This document shows positions 29,301 to 39,675 of a stretch of DNA of 64,000 bases, in pieces. The stretch covers positions 660,501 to 724,500 of the forward strand of contig OX422199.1 in the NCBI GenBank assembly GCA_949130485.1, in the 5' to 3' direction. The first letter of the stretch is position 1. Each line of letters opens with the position of its first letter. Under the pieces are notes generated by a model, which saw only the letters and a list, made by a program, of their open reading frames with translations, was not told the DNA's origin and made no database searches. This stretch comes from Agelas oroides (Eukaryota; Porifera; Demospongiae; Agelasida; Agelasidae). A program made the translations under genes and the position numbers.

Positions 29301-30752
29301 GTAGGGTTTGTGTAGCCTCGTTCTCAGGCCCCGCCCAGCTTTCTGTATAGATGGTTTTCATGGGGCGTGGCTTCACTTCCGGAGGGCAAAAGTCGGTGTA
29401 TGGGTTTAGTGCAGCTGCGTGCAAAATACAGGCTAGTAAGTGCTACAACGAGTCCTTACCATTAGTACTGAAAGATAAAAGAAGCTGGTTCTCTCAAGGT
29501 GAAAGGTCCGCTGTACAGCTGCCTATCGATCGCGCGTTTGCCCTCCGGAAGTAGGGCGCTTAATTGACATTTGGAAACCATCTATAGGGTTTTACAAGAG
29601 CGCATAAGAACGGGCGGCTAGAGTAAGAGCGTATAACTACGTAAAATTCGAAACCGGGCGGAATTTACCGCTGGTACTAAAAATAGTAACACGCACTGCG
29701 CACGCTGCGTTGACATAAGCCCTTATGCATTGTTGCTAAGCGCGCACGTGACCGGATGTTCTATTTTTAGTACGGTTCAATAATTTTGCCCAGACTACGG
29801 GCTTCTATTGGAGTTACACGCTCTTACTGTAGCCGCCCGTTCTTATGCGCTCTTGGTTTTAGTATAGGTTTGCTTTTAGTTTGGTTATACAGTTGGTTTT
29901 TGTATTTAGAAAATATTTTTGGTTTAGTTTATAGTTTAGTTGTAGTTTCCCAATTTTACAATTTTGTAAGTTAGTTATAGTTTCAATTACTAAAACTAAT
30001 AAAATGGAAAAAGGTTGTTTCCTGTGTTTTAGTAATGGTTTCTTGATGTTCTAATTTAGTTGTTATAGTTTCCAGTTTAGGTTAGTTGTAGCTTGATTAA
30101 CTAAAATTGTATTAGTTAAAGTTACAACACTAGTTATTGTCAGTTATTAAATTGGCATCATTGCATTGTTGCCATAGTTATTATGTGGTTATTTCTGTTG
30201 CCATGGTTACATGTCATATGCTGCTACACAGGTGAGTTGGATCAGATGGTTCCATTTGTGTACGGCCAGCGCACGGCACAGTTTGTGCAAACGTTCAACA
30301 AGACTAACCATCAGTTCAAGAGCTATGCTGGACTGGCACACTCCTCCAGCCCTCAAGTGAGTTATACTCTCTTCCCTCTGCCTCTTCCCCCCACATTACA
30401 ACCTCAAGTAAGTTATACTCTCTTCCCTCTTCCCCTCACATAAGTAAGTTATACAGTGAATTTCTGTCATGTTCAAAGTCTCCAGGAGGCAGCCTACAGG
30501 ATTTTCTGTGTGTCAGTGACGCTACGGCTTTTTCTCCTTAGCTTGTTTTATTTTCCACCACTCTTCCACTTCTGTGTATTATACTAAACACAAACCAAAG
30601 AACAAAGAATGGGGGGAGGCCTGGGAATCAATGAGGCTAATTTTTCCCTTTAGGGTGTTACATATTCTGCTGATTTTAATTGCCCACAGGAGATGAATGA
30701 TGTTCAAGCCTGGCTCAATCAAGTGCTACCTCCCTTTGGTAGTAACATGTGA
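22879..30752 (+). CDS. LYPLA: Acyl-protein thioesterase / lysophospholipase (APT1/2 type), 234 aa
   Basis: Nine exons close in frame: 22879-22953, 23343-23374, 23590-23655, 24476-24594, 26341-26403, 26524-26639, 26811-26856, 30232-30356 and 30690-30752. The 234-aa length fits the family (about 230 aa). Marks seen: VIFLHGLGDTGHGW (26-39), PAWFDI (72-77), the nucleophile elbow GGFSQGG with Ser122, CHGELDQMVP with Asp176, and AHSSSPQEM with His209. These enzymes remove palmitate and other acyl groups from cytosolic faces of proteins and hydrolyse lysophospholipids. No signal peptide is present, as expected for a cytosolic enzyme. Introns hold many MITEs, a CA run next to the exon-5 acceptor and a 1.7 kb minisatellite. 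An AATAAA lies at 31082-31087. LYPLA1 versus LYPLA2 cannot be decided by eye. Confidence 0.95.
23778..24031. mobile_element. Inverted-repeat MITE in LYPLA intron 3
   Basis: The arm GGTTTTGCAGAATCTTTGCA at 23788-23807 is repeated in inverted form as TGCAAAGATTCTGCAAAACC at 24003-24022. A related single arm (TTTTTCAGAATCTTTGCAAC) is present at about 13971-13990. Confidence 0.72.
24102..24142 (-). other. tRNA-like (SINE head?) fragment
   Basis: On the minus strand a piece reads TTGGTCAGAGCGCTGGC then AGCTCAAGCCAGC, resembling a tRNA D-arm followed by an anticodon stem-loop. No acceptor stem or T-arm is visible, so it is not a functional tRNA. It resembles the fragment at 26138-26190. Confidence 0.35.
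24227..24370. mobile_element. 144-bp near-perfect hairpin MITE, TAGCCTCGTTCCCAGGC family
   Basis: Arms of about 65 bp start TAGCCTCGTTCCCAGGCCTA and end with the exact complement TAGGCCTGGGAACGAGGCTA. The loop is short. A diverged half copy is at about 30568-30645. It lies in LYPLA intron 3. Confidence 0.9.
24612..24836. mobile_element. GATGCGAAACAATAAATC-family MITE in LYPLA intron 4
   Basis: The ends are GGCAAAGTAGATTTATTGTT and an inverted GATAAATCTAGTTTAAACTGCC-like right end, with inner match to 40046-40276. The left end begins 18 bp after the exon-4 donor. Confidence 0.78.
25400..25795. mobile_element. Nested CCTTGTTCCCAGGCC-type foldback elements with poly-G
   Basis: The region contains CCTTGTTTCCAGGCC, TTTTTGATCGCTTACAATATG, AAAATGGAGGGGGAAGGCCTGG, then inverted repeats of the same around a poly-G run (25521-25532), ending GGTCTGGGAACAAGGCTA. 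It is in LYPLA intron 4 and looks like one foldback element with internal duplication. Confidence 0.6.
26138..26190 (-). other. tRNA-like (SINE head?) fragment
   Basis: The minus strand reads GTAGCTCAGTGGCAGAGC (a typical D-arm / A-box), then CTGGCTGCACAAGCCAG (5-bp stem, 7-base loop) and GGATTTGACTC, which is close to a B-box. Position 33 of the loop is G rather than T and no matching acceptor stem follows. This suggests a tRNA-derived SINE or pseudogene within LYPLA intron 4. Confidence 0.45.
26262..26339. repeat. (CA)n microsatellite forming a splice acceptor
   Basis: About 39 CA units run directly into the CACAG acceptor of LYPLA exon 5 (exon starts 26341). The usual pyrimidine tract is replaced by CA repeat. 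Confidence 0.95.
26939..28655. repeat. 1.7-kb pyrimidine minisatellite in LYPLA intron 7
   Basis: Units of about 60 bp and their sub-blocks (CCTCCACCCTCCCTACCTCC, ATTTCCTCCCAACCTCC, CTATCCCATCTCCTCCCCC) are shuffled over 1.7 kb on the plus strand. There is almost no G. Because the units lack stop codons, all three plus frames stay open for about 600 codons; they would give Pro/Ser/Leu/His-rich peptides with no sequence conservation logic, so I do not call a gene. Confidence 0.95.
28798..29155. mobile_element. Two CCCAGGTC / CCTGGGAACGAGGCT foldback remnants
   Basis: 28798-28895 pairs TAGCCTCTTTCCCAGG with CCTGGGAACGAGGCTA around CAGTTTTTGATCACTTGCAG. 29068-29152 pairs AGCCAGGCCCCTCCCACAC with GGGAATGAGGTT. 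Both lie in LYPLA intron 7. Confidence 0.6.
29344..29587. mobile_element. Inverted-repeat MITE, TATAGATGGTTT ends
   Basis: The left end TATAGATGGTTTTCATG with CACTTCCGGAGGGCAAA is mirrored by TTTGCCCTCCGGAAG and GGAAACCATCTATA. It directly precedes the hAT-like MITE at 29596. Confidence 0.8.
29596..29854. mobile_element. hAT-like MITE, copy 1 (LYPLA intron 7)
   Basis: 259 bp with ends AAGAGCGCATAAGAAC and GTTCTTATGCGCTCTT, an inner TACTAAAAATAG block and its complement. Flanks are GGTTTTAC (29588-29595) and GGTTTTAG (29855-29862), an 8-bp target duplication with one change. Confidence 0.88.
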
Positions 30753-31169
30753 TGGTCATGTGACATCATGTGATAGTCATATGTGACAGAAACCTTCAGT
30801 GCTACGTATATAACTGTGCAATCTACAATTTATATTTACAAGATTTCAAGTTTAATGTGATGGTCATGTGACAAGTCATGTGACAGTTGACATAATCTTT
30901 CTATGCTAACAGTACAACTTTCACATACAGAAGTCACACAGATTGACATATATACATACTGATCTAATATAATGAAATAACAACAGCTAAAGTAATATTG
31001 AAAGCAGCACCTGTAACAACTGAGCCACTAAATAGTGATCTATTTCAGGTATAAAGAAGCGATTCACTTTCCATAACCTCCAATAAATAAATATGGATTT
31101 TGAATTCACAGATCAAAAGTTCTGAGGTCAACTACAGATGCTCACATACACTGCAACATTGTTTTTGGT
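30753..31169. other. Convergent spacer LYPLA / ABHD6
   Basis: About 417 bp between facing stop codons. It holds three GTGATGGTCATGTGAC-like repeats just after the LYPLA stop and AATAAATAAAT at 31082. No gene is seen. Confidence 0.6.
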
Positions 31170-33024
31170 CTACTGAGCAGTGGTTTCCATGGTAACAGTG
31201 TGTCGACCAATGAAATTGCGGAGGACCTGTGCACATTTCCGGGGGCGATCCATTGTGACTGCATGTCCACATTTTGGTAACATCACAACCTCCGAGTCAT
31301 TGATCAGATCTTTGAGGATGGCAGCTCCGGATGGGTGGCAGATCTGAGGGGTGGGCAGGAAGGAAGGGAGAAAGGAAGGGTAGAAATTGAGAATGGGAGG
31401 GTAGAGACAGAGAGAGGGAAGGGAGGGATGGGAGAGGGAAGGGAGAGACAGAGAGAGGGAAGGGAGAGATGGGAGAGGGGAGGGAGAGATGGAAGAGGGG
31501 AGGGAGAGATGGGAGAGGGGAGGGAGAGAGATGGGAGAGGGGAAGGAGAGATGGGAGAGGAGAGGGGAGGGGAGGGATGGGAGAGGGGAGGGGAGGGAGA
31601 GATGGAAGAGGGGAGGGGAGGGAGAGATGGAAGAGGGGAGGGGAGGGAGGGGAGGGATGGAAGAGGGAGCTTGAGGGTTGGAGCAATGCAAACTATAAAA
31701 CTGTGCAATGCAACACAAACATAGGTTCGCTGCACTCACCCTATCATGCTCCCCCCATGCAATAAGTGTGGGTGTGGTGATGTTGGCCGCTAACTTCTTG
31801 ATGAATTCCTCATTCTCATCTCCCTTTAGCAGGTCTGCTTGGACTGGAGTGGGAAAGAGAAGATTTACTATGCAAGCGAATAGCCTTATTGTGATGTATG
31901 TGCATGTGTTATTCTTCTCCTTTTCTGAGAGTTAAAGTGATTGAGAGAAGTCTGAGGGTTAACCTTGGGAGGTCAAGGCCTCTTTTGAGGGTTAATCAAA
32001 GAGGTGTGAGGGTTAACTTGGAGTTAAGGCATCCTTGGAGGGTTACATAAGAAAGGTGTGAGGGTTAACTTGGAGTTAAGGCATCCTCGGAGGGTTAAGT
32101 AAGAAAGGTGTGAGGGTTAACTTGGAGTTAAGGCATCCTCGGAGGGTTAAGTAAGAAAGGTCTGAACTTGGTGTGAAGCTTGCCTCCATGCACTTACTCT
32201 TCTTGAACTGCGAGTACAGGGGCAGCTGCATCCCTAACAGGGCCTCTCGCATGCGACGATGGAAGGTGTATGCAGAGGAGTTGTACAACACAAGCTCCAT
32301 CATCTCCTGGAACTCCTCAGCATTGTTCGGGAGGATACAGTTTTTCCCAGTTGTTTCCAGCTCCTCAAAGAACTTTGTCTTTACACCTTTCTGCATCTTG
32401 TGTGTTACTATGGAAACAAAACGTACAGTCACATAATTTTACAGCAAAGTACAGCTATATCACATCTTAAGTGTTACAGCCTCATTCCCAGGCTCTCATG
32501 CATGAGATTGGTCTGGGAACAAGACTTCACAAGATCAAAAAGCAAGCCACCATTCTCTGCAGGAGTGCATAAGAACGTGCGGCTAGAGGAAGAGCGTGTA
32601 ACTGCGTAAAATTCCAAACCGGTCGGAATTTACCGCCAGTACTAAAAATAGTAACACGTATATGCAGCTGCGCGTAGACATGTTGCTAAGCATGTGCTGG
32701 GTGTTCTATTTTTAGTACAGTTCAATGATTTTGACCGGACTACGGGCTTCTATTCGAGTTACACGCTCTTCCTCTAGCCGCCCGTTCTTATGTGCTCTTG
32801 TTCTCTGTAATTGTAACTATTACATCATGCAAATTGTTCTCTATGACATCACAGTGACATCATCATACTTGGGGGGCACATGAGTGTGAGGGAGGTCAGT
32901 CGATGTGAGTGTTGTGAGGCATACGTGGCCGAGACAAGGGCTCCCAGGGATATGCCCACCAGATGAAGATTCTGCAGATCCATACTCTCAATAAACTGGA
33001 GGGTGTCAGGGAGAAAGAGGGGGA

Positions 33025-33057
<33 letters not shown>

Positions 33058-33063
33058 TGTGTG

Positions 33064-33147
<84 letters not shown>

Positions 33148-36100
33148 GCGTGCGTGCGTACGTGCGTGTGTGTGTGTTTTGGGGAGGGGGGGAAGAGTGG
33201 GCATAAACTGTTAATGTCTCACAAAATCCTGAGGATTACGTATGAATCAAGTCATTCTAGCTGTTTAGACTAGCCTCATTCCCAGGCTCCTTGGAATGAG
33301 GCTAGTTTAGGCATCTTGGGGTGAGGTCTAGATTTGGTGCTAAAGGCTCCATGGTATGGTATGTATCATATGGCTAATATATAAATGTCATATCACACAT
33401 ACAGGTGTGGCAAGTTTCTAAATATAGGTTATCTAATAATAGAAAGGTTGTCTTCGCATTCATTGTTAGTATTGGCACACACAATTTCCAGCTAGCCACA
33501 TGCATGTAGCCCATTGCCATGGTAACTACTATACACAGGGTGTGTTTCGACCATTACCAGGCCAGCCACATTGGCTGCACTGGGGTCACCAGGGAGCTGC
33601 TGAGCTGTATGTATATTCTCCCTTTACTTTTGTTTCTATGGTAACAGGTGGAAAGTTGCACAGAAAGTTATATAGGGTTAGGGTTAGGTAGATCGGTACT
33701 GCATGTTAGTGGGTTTATAGTTTACAATAGCCACCCTGGTCCTCAGACTCCGTCCTCAGACTCCGTCCTCAGACTCCGTCCTCAGACTCCGTCCTCAGAC
33801 TCCGTCCTCAGAGTTAGGTGGTTATTGACCAGGCTACCATGTCCTCAGAGTTAGGTGGTTATTGACCAGGCTACCATGTCCTCAGAGTTAGGTGGTTATT
33901 GACCAGGCTACCATGTCCTCAGAGTTAGGTGGTTATTGACCAGGCTACCATGTCCTCAGAGTTGGGTGGTTATTGACCAGGCTACCATGTCCTCAGAGTT
34001 AGGTGGTTATTGACCAGGCTAACATGTCCTCAGAGTTAGGTGGTTATTGACCAGGCTACCATGTCCTCAGAGTTAGGTGGTTATTGACCAGGCTACCATG
34101 TCCTCAGAGTTAGGTGGTTATTGACCAGGCTAACATGTCCTCAGAGTTAGGTGGTTATTGACCAGGCTACCATGCATTATCCATTAAGTTAGGTGGTTAT
34201 TGACCAGGCTACCATGCATTATCCATTACGTATGAACAAGAGTGCATAAGAACTGGCGGCTGGAGTAAGAGCATGTAAGTCCGTAAAATTTAAAACTGGT
34301 CGGAATTTACCGCCAGTACTAAAAATAGTACCACGTACTACGCATGCTGCATAGACATAAGCCGTTGTTGCTAAGCATATGACCGGGTGTTCTATTTTTA
34401 GTATGGTTCAATAATTTTGACGGACTACACTATTGGAGTTACACGCTCTTACTCAAGCCTGTTCTTATGCGCTCTTTGGTATGAACCATGTGTTGACTGT
34501 ACACATTGTGCTTACAGTACAGTATAAAATTATATTATCATCCAATGACCACAGAGCCGACCCAAACATGTGTCGTGGTGAAGTGGCTTTTGTGATCTTT
34601 GAAACAGCACAGCAAAGTGAATTAACGTCAGGAACATCAGATAATTGTAGCGTCTTTGATAGTGAGAGCAGCTGTAGAGGTCAAACGTTTCCCTCTCGTT
34701 CTTTTAGGGGTTCCTTCTTTTCTTGTTGGTCACTAAAAATAATTAAACGCTACCACGTCACCACAGAGGGCTAGTGTAGTGTACATCTATGAAGTCGAGA
34801 TTGACCTTGTAGTCCCCTAGCCCTCTCCCACTCCCCTCCTTCTATTTTCTGTCCCTCCCCTTTCCCAATCCACCACCCCTACATCCCCTCTCCCCCCATT
34901 CACCACCCTCCCTCCATCTCTCCCCTCTCCCCCACCCACTGCCCTTCCCTACATCCCTTCTTCCCCCATCCACTGCCCCTCCCTACATCCCTTCTTCCTC
35001 CACCCACTGCCCCTCCCTACATCCCTTCTTCCCCCACCCACTGTCCCTCCCTACATCACTTCCCTACCCCCATCCACTGCCCCTCCCTAAATCCACCCTC
35101 GGTCCCCCCATTCACCATTCCTCTCCTCCTCCCAACTAGCCTATTAGAACTTAGCAGTTTGCTGGTTTGTTACTGACTAAAACACAGCTGCCATGGCTTC
35201 CCTTAGAAGTGGTATTGTTGTACTTTCCTGTTTCCATGCCTACGGAAAGTGTATGGACTCTCAGGTATTGTAATACTAGCAGTGCTTGTAGGACTCTATC
35301 ATTACATGTTTCTATGTCTCTGGAATGTACAGTGTATGACTCTACTGCCAGAATCCTTCTTGGAATCCAGCATCATGACAATCAGTCATATATGTGAACT
35401 GAAATCCAAACTGTTTGATCTGATTGGTTGTTATGGATGTCATTCTTTGATCTGATTGGTTGGTATGGACGGCACTCTTCAATCTGATTGGTTGGTGTGG
35501 ACAGCACTCTTCAATCTGATTGGTTGGTATGGACGACACTCTTGGTATGCCAAGAACATTGATTTTCAGGCTACAAGCTTGGTTGTATGTCCCTGAGGCA
35601 AAACTGTTATATGTATGCACACATGTATGTCACAAGCGTAAACACTGCTGTAGTATCATGTTTTCAGCTGCGGATTTTCCCATATAAACACTGTATACGA
35701 CAGTTCGTATGCACTATGTACAAATGCATGTTGTCACATGTAGATACACACTATATCACTAATTAATGACGATTTCACATGTTTACAGCTAGCCTTGTTC
35801 CCGGGCCTTTTTGCATATGTACTGCAAGTAACCAAAAACTGGAGGTGGGAATGACCTGGGAACGAGGCTAGTATACAGTGAATGAAAGTAGTCTCATTCC
35901 CAGTCCCTCAGTGTTGTGTGTACTGGGGATCTGGGAATGAGACTGGTATTAACACCAATGTCACTCTGCTGTACTCTATGCTGATTTCATTCTTATGTAG
36001 CCACTAGTCTAGTGACATCATACGTCAGGTGACTTGCACATGAGTTCAACATGCATAGCTAGCTGTCATATGACACAAACATGAAATCGCAAGCAGAACC

Positions 36101-37652
36101 TTCCCTTTCATCATGCTGTTATACTAGTAGGAAGAAGCCTCACCATGATGTGTGTCAGTGCTGACCTAGCTGGACTAATTATATACATTGTAGCTGTCTG
36201 CCTGTGGTCAGCTACCCCTGGTGATGAGTCTGGACTGCCTTTGGCTACTGCTCAGTAAACACACACACCTTGAAATTCTCAGCTTTGAACAGCAACTCAC
36301 CATGCAGGCTCATCCCATGACGCTATAATACTCTATGAATGATAGATCTTGGACTATTGTAGTAGTTGAAAAAATAAATTGTTGTGGTGTTCACACTCTG
36401 GTAATCTTCATGGAACTGCTACCAACTACACATGTTACCATGACAACCCAAGATCTGTATATGATAGATGTTTGTTACTACAAAATGGGGAAGCTGTGAG
36501 TAGTATGCGCTAAAAAGATACTTGGCAGGCATTGTCCCTGTCCTGGTTAACTGAGTGATGAGCTCCTAGACCCTCCATGCATGAACCAATCAACGAACCA
36601 CATCTCCCTTAGATGTTATACAAAGTCACCCACTGTGCAGGGCGCGTTTTGGCCAATACCAGGCCTCATCGGCTGCGCTGGGGTGACCGGGAGATGGGGA
36701 CTGCTATCTCATGCACAGAATGCAGTCAGGTTTGTTAAATGCTGTAAGCTTCCATCTCAGAGAGAATGGCAACTATGTGTGAACTATTGTGTACACATTA
36801 TTCATGGTCTGGTACTTTGCTATCCACACATTGAGGTAACAGCCATCCATGAATTACATCATCATCACCTGACAGGATATTGGAGATCGGATGATCATCT
36901 GTCACCTGTGTGACCTTTGGCTAGCTTCTTAGTCAGCACCATGGTAACAGGTTTATCTTTCCTCATTAGTGAGACACAGAGCAGTATATGACCACAGGAA
37001 CCATGGCTACTTAGTCTTTCTATTGGTCAAACAGCTTTTTACAGTGGACAAAGGTTATGTTTTAGCCTCATTCCTAAGCGCTCAAAACATTTTCCAAGTG
37101 CCTAGGAACGAGATTAGTTATTTTTCAAACAGTCAATGTTTAGCCTCGTTCCCAGTCTTCATTCCACAGCATTGCTTGCACTGGTATGAGTAGTGCACAT
37201 TACTCATACTGCAAGTGATGATAGCTGTGGAATGAGGACTGGGAATGGGACTCATCAGTTGATATGATGACATAAAGTGCTAATGAAGTGTGTACTTCAC
37301 TTTATCCAAATATAGGCATGGTAGCATTAACCACTGGCTTGTAAATGAGTGGCTGTTAGATAAATTTTTATTGGGTAGGAACAATCCTGTCTCATTCCGA
37401 GGTTCAAGTTTCATATCTGGTCTGGAATGAGGCCATGTAATAACCCACACAGCAGCAATAGTGTGGTTGTCATGGCAACAAAGGGAGGTAGTCTGATAGA
37501 TAGTTATTTGACCTCCCAGAAGTAGAAAGTATCTATAGCAGGAAATTACACCAACAAGATACATACTGGAATGCACCCACAGCAGGATTGGGGGTCAAGA
37601 CTGCCTATATTATTATACTTAGCATTCAGTTTTGGTTAGCTACCAATGCACA

Positions 37653-37686
<34 letters not shown>

Positions 37687-39023
37687 TGGGGGAACTCACA
37701 TCATGTAGCTTTCGTGCAAGTCCAAATGCTGAATAATTTCCGTCAGATGTAAAACTTGACTCTCCATGCCCTGGCAAATCTAGCACCACTATTCTCCAAT
37801 CCTTGGGCAAGAATTTTGACACAACCATCCACATGGTTTTGTTAGCAGTGAAGCCATGAAGAAGGAGAACTGTGGTTGCCTTGTGCTGGTCTGGGAACGG
37901 TGCTGGGCGCTCGTAGTAGCAGAATGAAGAATTGTCCAACTGTAGAAACTTGCGGTATAGTCCGGCAACCAGATATCCACCAAAACTGACATGGGAAAAA
38001 CCATACAGTTATAGATAATTTTAAGGTACTAAACTATTAAAAGGGGCATTTAGCAACTATTTTGTTAAACAATATTGTTAAATACATTTGATGTTAGTGA
38101 GGAGTACACTATGTGATGCTATGCCGGAGCATGATCATGCATACAACAAATTATTTCTCATCTCTACATACAAGCAGCACTTTATGGGGACAGGGTTGGC
38201 CTCAATCCTTTGCTAGTCTCGTGCCCAGACTACTTTTCGCCATTTTTCTGGCGGGTGCAAAAAATGCGGTCTGGGAACGAGACTAGGCCTTCGCTACCTT
38301 CAGTGTTTGGTTGTTTCTAGCACTTAGTAGCTGATGTAAATGTGCAGAGAAGCTCAGAACTGTGTTGAAAGATTTGCAGAGTTGAATGATCAACTATCTA
38401 TCAGACTACCTCCCTTTGTTGCCACGACAACCACACTATTGCTGCTGTGTGGGTTATTACATGGCCTCATCCCAGCGAAAAAAGACATTGAGATCCATCA
38501 ACTCTGCAAATAGAAATCATCTTTCAATAAGAACCGAAGGTTAAGCACTGGAGGTTAAACACTGGGAAGTGAGGGGGCTGACACTGATGAAATCTCAATG
38601 ATATACTGCACACTGAAATGCCAACACAGAAATCAGGCAAAGGGGGGTCACAACTTAATGTCACAATGCTGCTATTTGTAACATAAAAGTTTGTAAATGC
38701 TCCCTAGGTGATGGAGTATGGGTTACCATGGAGATGGATACTACTTACTAGTACTATATATATGGCACTTAGTTGTACAAACTATGAGACAAGAAAATAT
38801 TGGATCCAAACAAGTTATATGCTTCCACTTACTATTGATTTAATATTACTATTGTATTAGCCTCTTCTCAATGCTACTGCGTGCACATAAATTATTGCAA
38901 CTGTATAAATTGCACTTACAATTTGTATCCATGAAGCAACGGAGTGGGGTAGATATAATACATTGCGACAAAGACAGCTGCCAGCGCCCAGGGCGATAGC
39001 ATCAGCGACACAAAAAAATCCAT
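31170..39023 (-). CDS. ABHD6: ABHD6, monoacylglycerol lipase / alpha-beta hydrolase 6, 334 aa
   Basis: Six exons close in frame: 39023-38920, 37985-37700, 32995-32869, 32407-32198, 31843-31740 and 31343-31170. The product is 334 aa, close to vertebrate ABHD6 (about 337). Residues 1-25 form a hydrophobic N-terminal membrane anchor (SPWALAAVFVAMYYIYP). LLLHGFTANK (75-84) is the oxyanion region, LVGISLG carries nucleophile Ser146, WGEHDR carries Asp276 and CGHAVTMDRP carries His304. ABHD6 is an integral membrane serine hydrolase that breaks down 2-arachidonoylglycerol and other monoacylglycerols and lysophospholipids on the cytosolic face. Intron 2 is about 4.7 kb and packed with repeats. The gene is head to head with DSP1. 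Confidence 0.95.
31352..31672. repeat. Purine-only minisatellite in ABHD6 intron 5
   Basis: Units of GGGAGAGATGGGAGAGGGGA and similar over about 320 bp. It lies directly upstream (minus sense) of the last exon, so on the sense strand it is a very long pyrimidine tract leading to the acceptor. Open frames through it are artefacts. Confidence 0.92.
31940..32165. repeat. ~52-bp tandem repeat, about 4 copies, ABHD6 intron 4
   Basis: Units read GTGTGAGGGTTAACTTGGAG then TTAAGGCATCCTCGGAGGG and TTAAGTAAGAAAG. The last three are nearly identical and the first is decayed. The array ends about 35 bp from the exon-4 donor. Confidence 0.88.
32561..32800. mobile_element. hAT-like MITE, copy 2 (ABHD6 intron 3)
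   Basis: 240 bp with ends AGGAGTGCATAAGAAC and GTTCTTATGTGCTCTTG. Flanking 8-bp target duplication TTCTCTGC / TTCTCTGT (32553-32560 and 32801-32808). Confidence 0.88.
33027..33143. repeat. (GT)n microsatellite
   Basis: About 58 GT units with single ATGT and GCGT interruptions, starting about 30 bp upstream of ABHD6 exon 3 in minus sense. Confidence 0.96.
33740..34226. repeat. 13-bp then 37-bp tandem repeats, ABHD6 intron 2
   Basis: First about five copies of CTCAGACTCCGTC (33740-33803), then eleven copies of a 37-bp unit starting TTAGGTGGTTATTGACCAGG at 33813, 33850, 33887 and onward to about 34188. The last units change at the end to CATTATCCATTA, and the array runs up to hAT-like MITE copy 3. 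Confidence 0.93.
34238..34478. mobile_element. hAT-like MITE, copy 3 (ABHD6 intron 2)
   Basis: 241 bp, ends AAGAGTGCATAAGAAC and GTTCTTATGCGCTCTTTG, with exact 8-bp target duplication GTATGAAC at 34230-34237 and 34479-34486. Confidence 0.92.
34820..35135. repeat. Pyrimidine-rich ~33-bp minisatellite
   Basis: Decayed units of CCCCTCCCTACATCCCTTCT then TCCCCCACCCACTG. On the plus strand, within ABHD6 intron 2. Confidence 0.85.
35410..35550. repeat. ~32-bp tandem repeat, four copies
   Basis: Units of TCTGATTGGTTGGTATGGAC plus GGCACTCTTCAA. In ABHD6 intron 2. Confidence 0.88.
35791..35950. mobile_element. Two small TAGCCTCGTTCCCAGGC-family foldbacks
   Basis: 35791-35873 pairs AGCCTTGTTCCCGGGCC with CCTGGGAACGAGGCTA; 35889-35944 pairs AGTCTCATTCCCAGTCCC with GGGAATGAGACT. 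Both in ABHD6 intron 2. Confidence 0.75.
36579..36727. repeat. Dispersed repeat, copy of 15798-15985
   Basis: Shares AATCAACGAACCACATCTCC, AAAGTCACCCACTG, GGCGCGTTT, GACCGGGAGATGGGGACTG and ATGCACAGAATGCAGTCAGG with the BTL3 intron copy. It lies in ABHD6 intron 2. Confidence 0.72.
37140..37255. mobile_element. 116-bp foldback, TAGCCTCGTTCCCAG type
   Basis: TAGCCTCGTTCCCAGTCTTC ... CATTCCACAGCATTGCTTGC is mirrored by GCAAGTGATGATAGCTGTGG ... GAGGACTGGGAATGGGACT. In ABHD6 intron 2. Confidence 0.82.
37656..37684. repeat. (GT)n microsatellite near ABHD6 exon 2 donor
   Basis: About 14 GT units, about 15 bp past the donor of ABHD6 exon 2 in minus sense. Confidence 0.9.
38214..38287. mobile_element. 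Small foldback TAGTCTCGTGCCCAGACTAC
   Basis: TAGTCTCGTGCCCAGACTAC pairs with GTCTGGGAACGAGACTA. A sister copy is at 43241-43299. In ABHD6 intron 1. Confidence 0.78.
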
Positions 39024-39433
39024 AGTCTTGCCTAGTTTCTCTTTAGGATCTAGGAACACTGTCAGAGTAGCGATGTTTTATGTGAAGGTGTGGCCATTGC
39101 AATCATACGATTTCCGTCACTAAAATAGTCTCGTTCCCAGACTCCCCCGAATCATGGAATGGGGTGCGGACAATCAGCCTCAGCTCAGGGTTCAAAAGTT
39201 CAAGGTTCAAAGGTTCATTCACGGCTAGAGCGCACGCTCAGCAAGCAATGCGCGCTGGCGCAGCGCTGCACCGCGACTGGGACCCATGATGCATTGCGGT
39301 CGATCTTTTTGTGGATATAAGGGAGGTACGGGATCGGTGCTAGCAAAAATCACGGCAGATTGAAGTTTGGTACATTAAACATCTCCGTAACCAGCCTAGG
39401 ACTGAAGCCAACTAGACGCACCCTACGAGAGCC
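39024..39433. promoter_or_regulatory. Probable bidirectional promoter, ABHD6 / DSP1
   Basis: Start codons of ABHD6 (minus, 39023) and DSP1 (plus, 39434) are 410 bp apart. A CpG-rich patch (CGCGCTGGCGCAGCGC, about 39248-39270) and three GTTCAAAG-type repeats lie between. The right part is tandemly duplicated (separate entry). Confidence 0.5.
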
Positions 39434-39675
39434 ATGTCGGAGAAAGTCGCAGGTAGGCATTCATATTTATTAAGCTGTAAAAGTTGTGATATCTGTTTGG
39501 AATGGTGCTAGCAAAAATCACGGCAGATTGAAGTTTGATACATTAAACATCTCCGTAACTGTCTAGCCTAGGACTGAAGCCAACTAGACGCACTCTCTGC
39601 GCCTACGAGAGTCATGTCGGAGAAAGTTGCAGGTAGGTTTAAGCTGTAAAAGTTGTGATACAGACTGTTTGGAAT
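39336..39675 (+). repeat. Tandem duplication of the DSP1 promoter and first exon
   Basis: Two abutting copies, 39336-39503 and 39504-39675, share GGTGCTAGCAAAAATCACGG, CATTAAACATCTCCGTAAC, GACTGAAGCCAACTAGACGC, ATGTCGGAGAAAGT and the GTAGG donor. Both copies keep an ATG exon (39434-39452 and 39614-39632) that encodes MSEKVA in the same phase, so either could start the same protein. Confidence 0.92.

Noticed and set aside
31170..31739. Long minus ORF of 189 aa ending in the ABHD6 tail
   Set aside because: Only the last 58 codons are exon; the Pro/Ser-rich front is intron pyrimidine repeat read through.
37640..37939. Separate small hydrolase gene on the minus strand
   Set aside because: It is ABHD6 exon 2; the other exons join it in phase.
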